Shown here: piece by piece, positions 49,397 through 60,462 of the stretch
Layout: the number at the start of each line of letters is the position of its first letter
Position numbering within the stretch: the stretch's first letter is position 1
From: Luidia sarsii
Lineage: Eukaryota; Echinodermata; Asteroidea; Paxillosida; Luidiidae
Direction: 5' to 3'
Assembly: GCA_949987565.1 (NCBI GenBank)
Contig: OX465107.1
Coordinates: 14,041,915-14,105,914, forward strand
DNA length: 64,000 nt
Program-made: the position numbers and the translations under genes
The notes under the pieces: generated by a model
Seen by the model: the letters and a program-made list of their open reading frames with translations, nothing else
What the model was told of the DNA's origin: nothing
Database searches by the model: none

Positions 49397-52300
49397 CCAC
49401 ACCCATGCCCTATAACCAGCCCACATCCATCTCATCCAATACAATGCCCTTTACCCAGCCCACACAAAAATCCAATGCCCTATACCCAACCCACACCAAT
49501 CTCACCCAATCCAATGCCTTATACCCAGCCCACACCTATCTCATCCAATCCAATAGACTATACCCAGCCCACACCCTTCTCAGCCAATCCAATACACTAT
49601 ACCCAGCACACACCCATCTCATACATCTCCAATACCCTATACCCAGCGTACAGCCATCTCATCCAATCCAATACCCTATACCCAGCCTACACCCATCTCA
49701 TCCAATCCAATATCCTATACCCAGCCGAAACCCATCTCAACCAATCCAATGCCCTATACCCAGCCGACACCCATCTCTTTTAATCCAATGCTCTATACCC
49801 AGCCGAAACCCATCTCAACCAATCCAATACCCTATACCCAGTCCACACCCATCTCTTCCAATCCAATACCCTGTACCCAGCCCACACCCATCTCGTTCAA
49901 TCCAATCCCACACCCATCACAACCAATCAAACCACCTACACTCAGCCCATACCCATGTCATCCATCTCCAATATCCTATACCCAGCCCACAGCCATCTCA
50001 TCCAATCCAATACCCTATACCCATCCCACACCCATCTCATCCAATCCAATACCCTATACCCAGCCCACACCCATCTCATGCAATCCAATGCCGTGTACAC
50101 AGCCCACACCCATCTCATCCAATCCAATACCCCATACCCAGCCCACATCCTTCTCAGCCAATCCAATACCCTATACCCAGCCCACACCTATGTCATCCAA
50201 TCCAATTCCCTATACCCAGCCCACACCCTTCTCAGCCAATCCAATACCCTATACCCAGCACATACCCATCTCATACATCTCCAATACCCTATACCCAGCC
50301 CACACCCATCTCATCCCATCCTATACCCTATACCCAGCCTACACCCATCTCATCCAATCCAATATCCTATACCAAGCCCGCACCCATCTCATGCAATCCA
50401 ATGTCCTATACCCAGCCCACACACATCTCAAGCAATCCAATGCCCTATACCCAGCTGACACCCATCTCTTCTAATCCAAGGCTCTATACCAAGCACACAC
50501 CCATCTCAACCAATCCAATACCATATATACCCAGCCCACACCCATCTCTTCCAATCCAATACCCTGTACCCAGCCCACACCCATCTCGTTCAATCCAATT
50601 CCATACCCATCACAACCAATCGAACCACCTATATCCAGCCCACTCCCATCTCATCCATCTCCAATACCCTTTACCCAGCCCAAAGCCATCTCATCCAATC
50701 CAATACGTACCCTATACCCAGCCCACACCCATCTCATCCAATCCAATGCTCTATACCCAGCCCACACCCATCTCAATTAATCCAATACCCTATACCCAGC
50801 CCACACGCATCTCATCCAATCCAATGCCTTGTACACAGCCCACACCCATCTCATTCCACCCAATGCCCTATACCCAGTCCACACCCATCTCATCCACTCC
50901 CATGCCCCATAACCAGCCCACACCCATCTCAACCAATCCAATGCCCTATACCCAGCCGACACCCATCTCTTCCAATCCAAGGCTCTATACCCAGCCCAAA
51001 CCCATCTCAACCAATCCAATACCCTATACCCAGCCCACACCCATCTCGTTCAATCCAATCCCACACCAATCACAACCAATCGAATCACCTATACCCAGCC
51101 CAATCCCATCTCATCCATCTCCAATACCCTATACCCAGCCCACAGCCATCTCATCCAAGCCAATACCCTATACCCAGCCCACACCCAGCGCATCCAATCC
51201 AATAGCCTGTACCCAGCCCACACCTATCTCATGCAATCCAATGCCCTATACCAAGCCCACACCCATCTCTTCCAATCCAATACCCTGTACCCAGCCCACA
51301 CCCATCTCGTTCAATCCAATCCCACACCAATCACAACCAATCGAATCACCTATACCCAGCCCACACCCATCTCATCCATCTCCAATACCCTATACCCAGC
51401 CCACAGCCATCTCATCAAAGCCAATACCCTATACCCAGCCCACACCCAGCGCATCCAATCCAATGCCCTATACCCAGCCCACACCCATCATATCCAATCC
51501 AATGCCATGTACTCAGCCCACACCCATCTCATCCAATCCCATACCCTATACCGAGCCCACACCTATATCATCCAATCCAATACCCTATACCCAGCCCAGA
51601 CCCTTCTCATTCAATCCAATACCCTATACCCAGCCCACACCCATCTAATCCTATCTAATCCACTATACCAAGCCCAAACCCATCTCATCCAATCCAATAC
51701 CCTTTACCAGCCCACACCCATCTCTTCCAATCCAATGCTCTATACCCATCCCACACCCATCTCAACCAATCCAATACCCTATTTCCAGCCCACACCCAAA
51801 TCCAATGCCCTATACCCAAACAAAACCCATATCATCAAATCCAAAGCCCTATACCGAGCCCAAACCTATATCATCCAATCCAATACCTTATACCCAGCCC
51901 ACACCTTTCTCAGCCAATCCAATACACTATACTCAGCCCACACACACATCTCATCCAATCCAATACTCTATACCCAGCCCACATCCATCTCATCCACTCC
52001 AATTCCCTATACCCAGCCCACACCCATCACATCTAATCCAATACCCTATACCAAGCTCACACCCATCTCATCCAATCCAATGCCCAATACCCATCCCACA
52101 CCCATCTTATCCAATCCAATGGCGTGAACACAGCCCACACCCATCTCATCCAATCCAATACCCTATACCCAGCCCAAACCCTTCTCATCCAATCCAATAC
52201 CCTATACCCAGCCCACACCCATCTAATCCTATCTAATCCACTATACCAAGCCCAAACCCATCTCATCCAATCCAATACCCTTTACCAGCCCACACCCATC

Positions 52301-52930
52301 TCTTCCAATCCAATGCTCTATACCCAGCCCACACCCATCTCAACCAATCCAATACCCTATTTCCAGCCCACACCCAAATCCAATGCCCTATACACAACCA
52401 AAACCCATCTCATCAAATCCAAAGCCCTATACCGAGCCCAAACCTATATCATCCAATCCAATAACTTATACCCAGCCCACACCCTTCTCATCCAATCAAT
52501 ACCCTATACCCATCCCACACCCATCTCATGCAATCCAATACTCTATACCCAGCCCACACCCATCTCATCCAATCCAATACCCTATACCCAGCCCACACCC
52601 ATCTCATACAATCCAATGCCGTGTACACAGCCCACACCTATCTCATCCAATCCAATGCCCTATACCCAGCCCACACCCTTCTCATCCAATCCAATACCCT
52701 GTACCCAGCCCACACCCATCTCGTCCAATCCAATCCCACACCCATCACAACCAATCGAACCAACCATACCCAGCCCACACCTATCTCATCCAATCCAATA
52801 CCCCATACCCAGCCCACACCCATCTAATCCAATCTAATCCCCTATACCAAGCTCACACCCATCTCATCCAATCCAATACCCTATACCCAGCCCACACCCA
52901 TCTCATCCACTCCAATTTCCTATACCCAGC

Positions 52931-55900
52931 CCGCAACTATCACATCTAATTCAATACCCTATACCTAGCCCTGACCCATCTCATCCAATCCAATACCCTA
53001 TACCCAGCCCACATCCATCTCATCCAATCCAATACCCTATACATGTACCCTGCCTACACCCATCCCATTCAATCCAAAACCTTATACCCAGCCCACACCC
53101 ATATCATCTAATCCAATACCCTATACCCAGCCCATACCTATCTCATCCAATCAAATACCCTATACCCAACCCACTTGCTTCTCAACCAATCCAATACCCT
53201 ATACCAAGCCCACACCCATCTCATATCCAATCCAATCCCCTATAACCAGCCCATACTCATCTCATATCCAATCCAATGCCCTATACCCATCCCTTACCAA
53301 TCTCATCCAATCCAATGCCCTTTACCCATCTTACACCCATCTCATCCAATCCAATGCCCTATACCCAGCCCACACCCATCTCATCCAATCCAATATCCTA
53401 TACCCAGCCCACACCCATCTCATCCAATCCAATGCCCTATACCCAGCCCACACCCATCTCATCCAATCCAATGCCCTATACCCAGCACACACCCATCTCA
53501 TCCATCTCCAATACCCTATACCCAGCCCACACCCATCTCATCCAATCCAATACCCTATACCAAGCCTACACCCATCTCATCCACTCCAATACCCTATACC
53601 CAGCCCAGACCCATCTCATTCAATCCAATGTCCTATACCCAGCCCACACACATCTCATCCAATCCAATGCCCTATACCCAGCCCACACCCATCTCCTCTA
53701 ATCCAATGCTCTATACCAGCCGAAACCCATCTCAACCAATCCAATCCCACACCCATCACAACCAATCGAACCAACCATACCAAGCCCACACCTATCTCAT
53801 CCAATCAAATACCCCATACCCAGCCCACACCCATCTAATCCAATCTAATCCCCTATACCAAGCTCACACCCATCTCATCCATTCCAATACCCTATACCCA
53901 GCCCACACCCATCTCATCCACTCCAATTTCCTATACCCAGCCCGCACCTATCACATCTAATTCAATACCCTATACCTAGCCCTGACCCATCTCATCCAAT
54001 CCAATACCCTATACCCAGCCCACATCCATCTCATCCAATCCAATACCCTATACATGTACCCTGCCTACACCCATCCCATTCAATCCAAAACCTTATACCC
54101 AGCCCACACCCATATCATCTAATCCAATACCCTATACCCAGCCCATACCTATCTCATCCAATCAAATACCCTATACCCAACCCACTTGCTTCTCAACCAA
54201 TCCAATACCCTATACCAAGCCCACACCCATCTCATATCCAATCCAATCCCCTATAACCAGCCCATACTCATCTCATATCCACTCCAATTTCCTATACCCA
54301 GCCCGCAACTATCACATCTAATTCAATACCCTATACCTAGCCCTGACCCATCTCATCCAATCCAATACCCTATACCCAGCCCACATCCATCTCATCCAAT
54401 CCAATACCCTATACATGTACCCTGCCTACACCCATCCCATTCAATCCAAAACCTTATACCCAGCCCACACCCATATCATCTAATCCAATACCCTATACCC
54501 AGCCCATACCTATCTCATCCAATCAAATACCCTATACCCAACCCACTTGCTTCTCAACCAATCCAATACCCTATACCAAGCCCACACCCATCTCATATCC
54601 AATCCAATCCCCTATAACCAGCCCATACTCATCTCATATCCAATCCAATGCCCTATACCCATCCCTTACCAATCTCATCCAATCCAATGCTCTTTACCCA
54701 TCTTACACCCATCTCATCCAATCCAATGCCCTATACCCAGCCCACACCCATCTCACCCAATCCAATATCCTATACCCAGCCCACACCCATCTCATCCAAT
54801 CCAATGCCCTATACCCAGCCCACACCCATCTCATCCAATCCAATGCCCTATACCCAGCCCACACACAAATCCAATGCCCTTTACCCAACCCACACCCATC
54901 TCATCCAATCCAATGCCATATACCCAGCCCACACCCATCTCATCCAATCCAATCCCCTATACCCAGCCCACACCCTTCTCATCCAATCAATCCCTATACC
55001 CATCCCACACCCATCTCATCCAATCCAATGCCGTGTACCCAGCCCACACCCATCTCATCCAATCCAATGCCCTTTACCCAACCCACACCCATCTCATCCA
55101 ATCCAATGCCATATACCCAGCCCACACCCATCTTATCCAATCCAATCCAGCCCAAGCCCAGCCCACACCCTTCTCAGCCAATCCAATACCCTATACCCAG
55201 CACACACCCATCTCATCCATCTCCAATACCCTATACCCAGCCCACACCCATCTCATCCAATCCAATACCCTATACCAAGCCTACACCCATCTCATCCACT
55301 CCAATACCCTATACCCAGCCCAGACCCATCTCATTCAATCCAATGTCCTATACCCAGCCCACACACATCTCATCCAATCCAATGCCCTATACCCAGCCCA
55401 CACCCATCTCCTCTAATCCAATGCTCTATACCCAGCCGAAACCCATCTCAACCAATCCAATCCCACACCCATCACAACCAATCGAACCAACCATACCCAG
55501 CCCACACCTATCTCATCCAATCCAATACCCCATACCCAGCCCACACCCATCTAATCCAATCTAATCCCCTATACCAAGCTCACACCCATCTCATCCATTC
55601 CAATACACTATACCCAGCCCACACCCATCTCATCCACTCCAATTTCCTATACCCAGCCCGCACCTATCACATCTAATTCAATACCCTATACCTAGCCCTG
55701 ACCCATCTCATCCAATCCAATACCCTATACCCAGCCCACATCCATCTCATCCAATCCAATACCCTATACATGTACCCTGCCTACACCCATCCCATTCAAT
55801 CCAAAACCTTATACCCAGCCCACACCCATATCATCTAATCCAATACCCTATACCCAGCCCATACCTATCTCATCCAATCAAATACCCTATACCCAACCCA

Positions 55901-56880
55901 CTTGCTTCTCAACCAATCCAATACCCTATACCAAGCCCACACCCATCTCATATCCAATCCAATCCCCTATAACCAGCCCATACTCATCTCATATCCAATC
56001 CAATGCCCTATACCCATCCCTTACCAATCTCATCCAATCCAATGCCCTTTACCCATCTTACACCCATCTCATCCAATCCAATGCCCTATACCCAGCCCAC
56101 ACCCATCTCATCCAATCCAATATCCTATACCCAGCCCACACCCATCTCATCCAATCCAATGCCCTATACCCAGCCCACACCCATCTCATCCAATCCAATG
56201 CCCTATACCCAACCCACACACAAATCCAATGCCCTTTACCCAACCCACACCCATCTCCTCCAATCCAATGCCCTATACCCAGCCCACACCCATCTCATCC
56301 AATAAAATACCCTATACCCAGCCCACACCCAAATCCAATGCCCTTTACCCAACCCACACCCATCTCATCCAATCCAATGCCATATACCCAGCCCACACCC
56401 ATCTCATCCAATCCAATGCCCTATACCCAGCCCACACCCATCTCATCCAATAAAATACCCTATACCCAGCCCACACCCAAATCCAATGCTCTTTACCCAA
56501 CCCACACCCATCTCATCCAATCCAATGCCATATACCCAGCCCACACCCTACTTATCCAATCCAATCCAGCCCAAGCCCAGCCCACACCCTTCTCAGCCAA
56601 TCCAATACCCTATACCCAGCACACACCCATCTCATCCATCTCCAATACCCTATACCCAGCCCACACCCATCTCATCCAATCCAATACCCTATACCAAGCC
56701 TACACCCATCTCATCCACTCCAATACCCTATACCCAGCCCAGACCCATCTCATTCAATCCAATGTCCTATACCCAGCCCACACACATCTCATCCAATCCA
56801 ATGCCCTATACCCAGCCCACACCCATCTCCTCTAATCCAATGCTCTATACCCAGCCGAAACCCATCTCAACCAATCCATT
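52931..56880. repeat. Minisatellite super-repeat of about 1.36 kb with a 361-bp partial copy
   Basis: The landmark CCGCA(A/C)CTATCACATC occurs at 52,931, 53,942, 54,303 and 55,658. Blocks starting at 52,931, 54,303 and 55,658 share a long common order: CATGTACCCTGCCTACACC, CCACTTGCTTCTC, CTCATATCCAATCC, CTTACCAATC. Their periods are 1,372 and 1,355 bp. The piece at 53,942-54,302 is a 361-bp partial copy joined in the middle of a unit. The earlier isolated landmark at about 42,285 shows the same variant already existed at the left edge of the array. Confidence 0.78.
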
Positions 56881-58160
56881 ACCCTATACCCAGCCCACAC
56901 CCATCTCTTCCAATCCAATACCCTGTACCCAGCCCACACCCATCTCGTTCAATCAAATCCCACACCCATCACAACCAATTGAACCACCTATACCCAGCCC
57001 ACACCCATCTCATCTCATCCAATACCCTATACCCAGCCCACAGCCATCACATCCAAGCCAATACCCTACACCAAGCCCACACCCAGCTCATCCAATCCAA
57101 TACCCTATACCCAGCCCACACCCATCTCATGCAATTCAATGCCCTATACCCAGCTCACACCCATCTCATCCAATCCAATGCCCTATACCCAGCCCACTAC
57201 CATCTTATCCAATCCAATGCCGTGTACACAGCCCACATCCATCTCATCCAATCCAATACCCTATACCGAGCCGACACCTATCTCATCCAATCCAATACCT
57301 TATACCCAGCACACACCCATCTCATGCATCTCCAATAGCCTATACACAGCCCACAACAATCTCATACAATCCAATACCCTATACCCAGCCTACACCCATC
57401 TCATCCAATCCAATACCCTATACCCAGCCCACACCAATCTCATGCAATCCAATGTCCTATACCCAGCCCACACCCATCTCATCCAATCCAATGCCCTATA
57501 CCAAGCCCACACCCATCTCATCCAATTCAATGCCCTATACCCAGCCCACACCCATCTCATCTCATCCAATGCTCTATACCCAGCCCACATCCCTATACCC
57601 AGCCCACACCAATCTTATCCAATCCAATGCCGTGTACACAGCCCACACCCATCTCATCCAATCCAATACCCTATACCCAGCCCACACCCTTCTCATCCAA
57701 TCCAATACCCTATACCCAGCCCACACCCATCTCTTCTAATCCAATGCTCTATACCCAGCCGAAACCCATCTCAAACAATCCATTACCCTATACCCAGCCC
57801 ACACCCATCTCTTTCAATCCAATACCCTGTACCCAGCCCACACCTATCTCGTTCAATCCAATCCCACACCCATCACAACTAATTGAATCACCTATACCCA
57901 GCCCACACCCATCTCATCCATCTCCAATACCCTATACCCAGCCCACAGCCATCTCATCCAAGCCAATACCCTATACCCAGCCCACACCCAGCTCATCCAA
58001 TCCAATACCCTGTACCCAGCCCACACCTATCTCATGCAATCCAATGCCCTATACCCAGCTCACACCCATCTCATCCAATCCAATGCCCTATACCCAGCCC
58101 ACACCCATCATATCCAATCCAATGCCATGTACACAGCCCACACCCATTTCATCCAATCCA

Positions 58161-58908
58161 ATACCCTATACCGAGCCCACACCTCTCACCCAATCCAATA
58201 CCTTATACCCAGCCCACACCTTTCTCAGCCAATCCAATACCCTATACCCAGCCCACACACACATCTCATCCAATCCAATACTCTATACCCAGCACACATC
58301 CATCTCATCCACTCCAATTCCCTATACCCAGCCCACACCCATCTCATCCAATCCAATACCCAGCCCACACCCATCTCATCCAATCCAATGCCCTATACCC
58401 AGCCCACACCCATCTCATCCAATCCAATACCCTATACCCAGCCCACACCCATCTCATCCAATCTAATCAATCCCCTTTACCCAGCCCACACCCATCTCAT
58501 CTAATCCAATTCCCTTTACCCAGCCCACACCCATCTAATCCTATCTAATCCACTATACCAAGCCCAAACCCATCTCATCCAATCCAATACCCTTTACCCA
58601 GCCCACACCCATCTCTTCCAATCCAATGCTCTATACCCAGCCCACACCCATCTCTTCCAATCCAATACCCTGTACCCAGCCCACACCCAAATCCAATACC
58701 CTATACCGAGCCCACACCTCTCATCCAATCCAATACTTTATACCCAGCCCACACCTTTCTCAGCCAATCCAATACCCTATACCCAGCCCACACACACATC
58801 TCATCCAATCCAATACTCTATACCCAGCACACATCCATCTCATCCACTCCAATTCCCTATACCCAGCCCACACCCATCTCATCCAATCCAATACCCAGCC
58901 CACACCCA
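58161..58908. repeat. Minisatellite block repeated at 535-bp spacing
   Basis: The stretch beginning ATACCCTATACCGAGCCC at 58,161 recurs at 58,696, followed in both by the shortened ACCTCTCA(C/T)CC unit, the CACACACACATCTC unit, AGCACACATCC and the abbreviated CAATACCCAGCCC unit. The match ends near 58,375 and 58,908. It is the last clear internal duplication before the array ends. Confidence 0.75.
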
Positions 58909-59292
58909 CCTCATCCAATGCAATGCCCTATACCAAGCCCCCACCCATCTCATCCAATCCAATGCCCTGTACCCAACCCACGCCAATCTCATCCAATCCA
59001 ATGCCCTATACCCGGCTCACACCCATCTCATCCAATCCAATTCCCTTTACCCAGCCCAAATCCATCTCATCCAATCCAATGCCCTATACCCAGCTCACAC
59101 CTATCTCATCTAATCCAATACCCTATACCCAGCCCACACACATCTCATCCAATCCAATGCCCTATACCCAGCCCACACCCATCCCATCTAATCCAATACC
59201 CCATAATTGTATGCCAAAAAGTACACAAACAGATCCAAACAAGGAAATTCCAACCAAAGAATTGTCCAAAGCCTGTACCAATGGTGGATTTC

Positions 59293-59298
59293 TTTATT
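59293..59298 (-). promoter_or_regulatory. Candidate distal polyadenylation signal AATAAA
   Basis: On the minus strand this reads GCAATAAAG and is followed by a T/G-rich stretch (TTGGTACAGGCTTTGG). If used, the ODAD2 3' UTR would be about 1.05 kb and would end less than 100 bp from the minisatellite. The hexamer is common by chance in AT-rich DNA. Confidence 0.3.
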
Positions 59299-59776
59299 GC
59301 AAAGAATTCAGATTCACCCTTAAATCATAACAAGGCACTTTACAATACTTTCATACAAATCTGCTCATGGACGGAATTAAAGCAAGAGTTCATTCTTTAG
59401 AAATAGATGGACATTTTCATTTTTTAGTATCAGGCATAACATACGACAGAACTACAATTGTCGGTAAAATTCATGGAAACTCGTAACCAAATGGTCTTAT
59501 ATACACACTGCATCCGTAATGTGTTAAAGGGTTACTATATACAAATTGTGTGGAACGTTAACAATTTGTTGCCAAAGTATAAGTATAAGTTCCAAGTTTT
59601 TCTTTGAAACAGATTATTAATTATAACAAAAAAAATATGTACACGTATGTAAGACAACATGGAAATGCTTGTCCCTATTCAACTTTTATATTTATAACCA
59701 ATTCCGAATTGTTTTCACAAAGTTTCAGAATGTCCCTGGGATTGTAAATGTTTATATGACTGAAATCAGTTTTACT

Positions 59777-59782
59777 TTTATT
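59777..59782 (-). promoter_or_regulatory. Candidate proximal polyadenylation signal AATAAA
   Basis: On the minus strand this reads TTTAATAAAAG about 570 bases after the ODAD2 stop codon. It is an alternative to the distal hexamer at 59,293. Nothing in the sequence decides between them. Confidence 0.3.
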
Positions 59783-60080
59783 AAATACAAATTGGAATTT
59801 AAACTGCACAAGACCATTGCTGAATATTAAGGAAGCTTTTCTGATGTAAAATGGAATCACATGGAAATAGTTCCGTTGCTTGATTAGCAAACGGTCCATT
59901 GTTCAGAAGAACAAGCAAGACGTTTCCTCAAAGGCCGAGGAAAATAGCTTTGTAGCGCTTAGCGGCAAATTCGGCATGAACAGGGACATAAAAAGAGTGC
60001 GTTCCTCACTGATGGAAAGTTTTTTTGCCAAGCGAATCCCAATGTAATGGTGGGGTGATGTTTGATTGTGTTTAGGGACC

Positions 60081-60325
60081 AGGGCCCAGTTTCATAGAGC
60101 CACTTAAGCAAGAAGACCTACTTAGCATGAAAATGTGTTCTCATTTAATACAAGATTGCTAGCCATATTTTACTCGATGCTTGCTGCCCTCAATTTGTAT
60201 TCTAATCACGGGTGCTTGGCATCAAATACAAGTGGAACTTTGGCTGGCAACCTGATTTTAATCGGCAAGGCTTTTCATGCTATTGCAAATTTGGGAGCTT
60301 AAGCAGCTCCATGAAATTGAACCCT
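60081..60325. mobile_element. 245-bp non-autonomous terminal-inverted-repeat element (MITE-like)
   Basis: The left end AGGGCCCAGTTTCATAGAGC and the right end, read in reverse complement as AGGGTTCAATTTCATGGAGC, form imperfect inverted repeats of about 27 bp. Both continue into CTTAAGC (60,103 and 60,299). The interior has no coding frame. Elements with ends of this GGGCCCAATTTCAT...GCTTAAGC style are, from memory, common in echinoderm and other marine invertebrate genomes. I cannot search to confirm it. No clear target-site duplication is visible. It lies just downstream of the ODAD2 stop codon, probably in the 3' UTR. Confidence 0.7.
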
Positions 60326-60327
60326 AG

Positions 60328-60350
60328 TCTCTCTCTCTCTCTCTCTCTCT
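60328..60350. repeat. (TC)n microsatellite touching the ODAD2 stop codon
   Basis: An uninterrupted run of about 11 TC units lies between the inverted-repeat element and the last ODAD2 exon. On the coding strand it is (AG)n and begins with the last two bases of the TAG stop. Length changes inside the run lie downstream of the stop and should not alter the protein. Confidence 0.9.
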
Positions 60351-60462
60351 ACTTATAGCGGGCCTTCTCATTGGCCAAGGCCAGGTGTCGGATGTTGCCT
60401 ATACAGCCAGCCGCCGCCTCCTGAAGGGGAAAATCGTCTGAGCCAACCATGCCGATCAGAGG
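60349..60462 (-). CDS. ODAD2: ODAD2 terminal exon (residues 238-274 of the visible part, with stop)
   Basis: This 114-bp exon follows a CTCTCCCCAG acceptor and starts in phase 0, matching the phase-0 end of the previous exon. It encodes [20 protein letters not shown], then [17 protein letters not shown] and TAG. The helix [16 protein letters not shown] is the second half of an armadillo repeat begun in the previous exon. The short exon has no ATG and was found by reading downstream of the donor at 61,335. The KARYK end agrees with the family's conserved C-terminus. Confidence 0.92.
   Translation of the reverse strand, partial: PLIGMVGSDDFPLQEAAAGCIGNIRHLALANEKARYK

Larger units (their letters stand above)
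41925..59207. repeat. 39-bp C-rich minisatellite array, about 440 unit equivalents
   Basis: The consensus unit reads CCAATCCAAT, then ACCCTATACC, CAGCCCACAC and CCATCTCAT, 39 bp in all, with about 19 C and a single G on the plus strand. Common variants have ATGCCC for ATACCC, CCGTGTACACAG, CCAAGCCC, CCAGCACAC or CTTCTCAGCC. A recurrent variant segment reads CCCACACCAATCACAACC AATCGA(A/C)CC. Units shortened to CACACCCAAATCCAATGCC also occur. The 39-bp period is a multiple of three, so each frame gives a 13-residue repeat such as QPTPISSNPIPYT. No start, splice or codon evidence supports translation. I recognise no named family. Confidence 0.96.
59208..60080. other. AT-rich single-copy sequence; probable 3' UTR and flank of ODAD2
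   Basis: After the last minisatellite unit the composition changes abruptly to AT-rich, non-repetitive sequence. No open frame here resembles a known protein. The 74-codon minus-strand frame at 59,675-59,899 has AT-driven residues and no splice context. The stretch lies downstream of the ODAD2 stop codon on the transcribed strand, so part of it is probably 3' untranslated sequence. Its true end cannot be fixed by eye. Confidence 0.5.

Noticed and set aside
41925..59207. Interstitial telomere repeat, suggested by CCCTATACCC and occasional CCCTAAACCC
   Set aside because: The run is not a hexamer or heptamer array. These strings occur once per 39-bp unit and the CCCTAA match is incidental.
59675..59899. 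74-codon minus-strand frame
   Set aside because: It lies in AT-rich sequence downstream of the ODAD2 stop, has no recognisable motif and could occur by chance.
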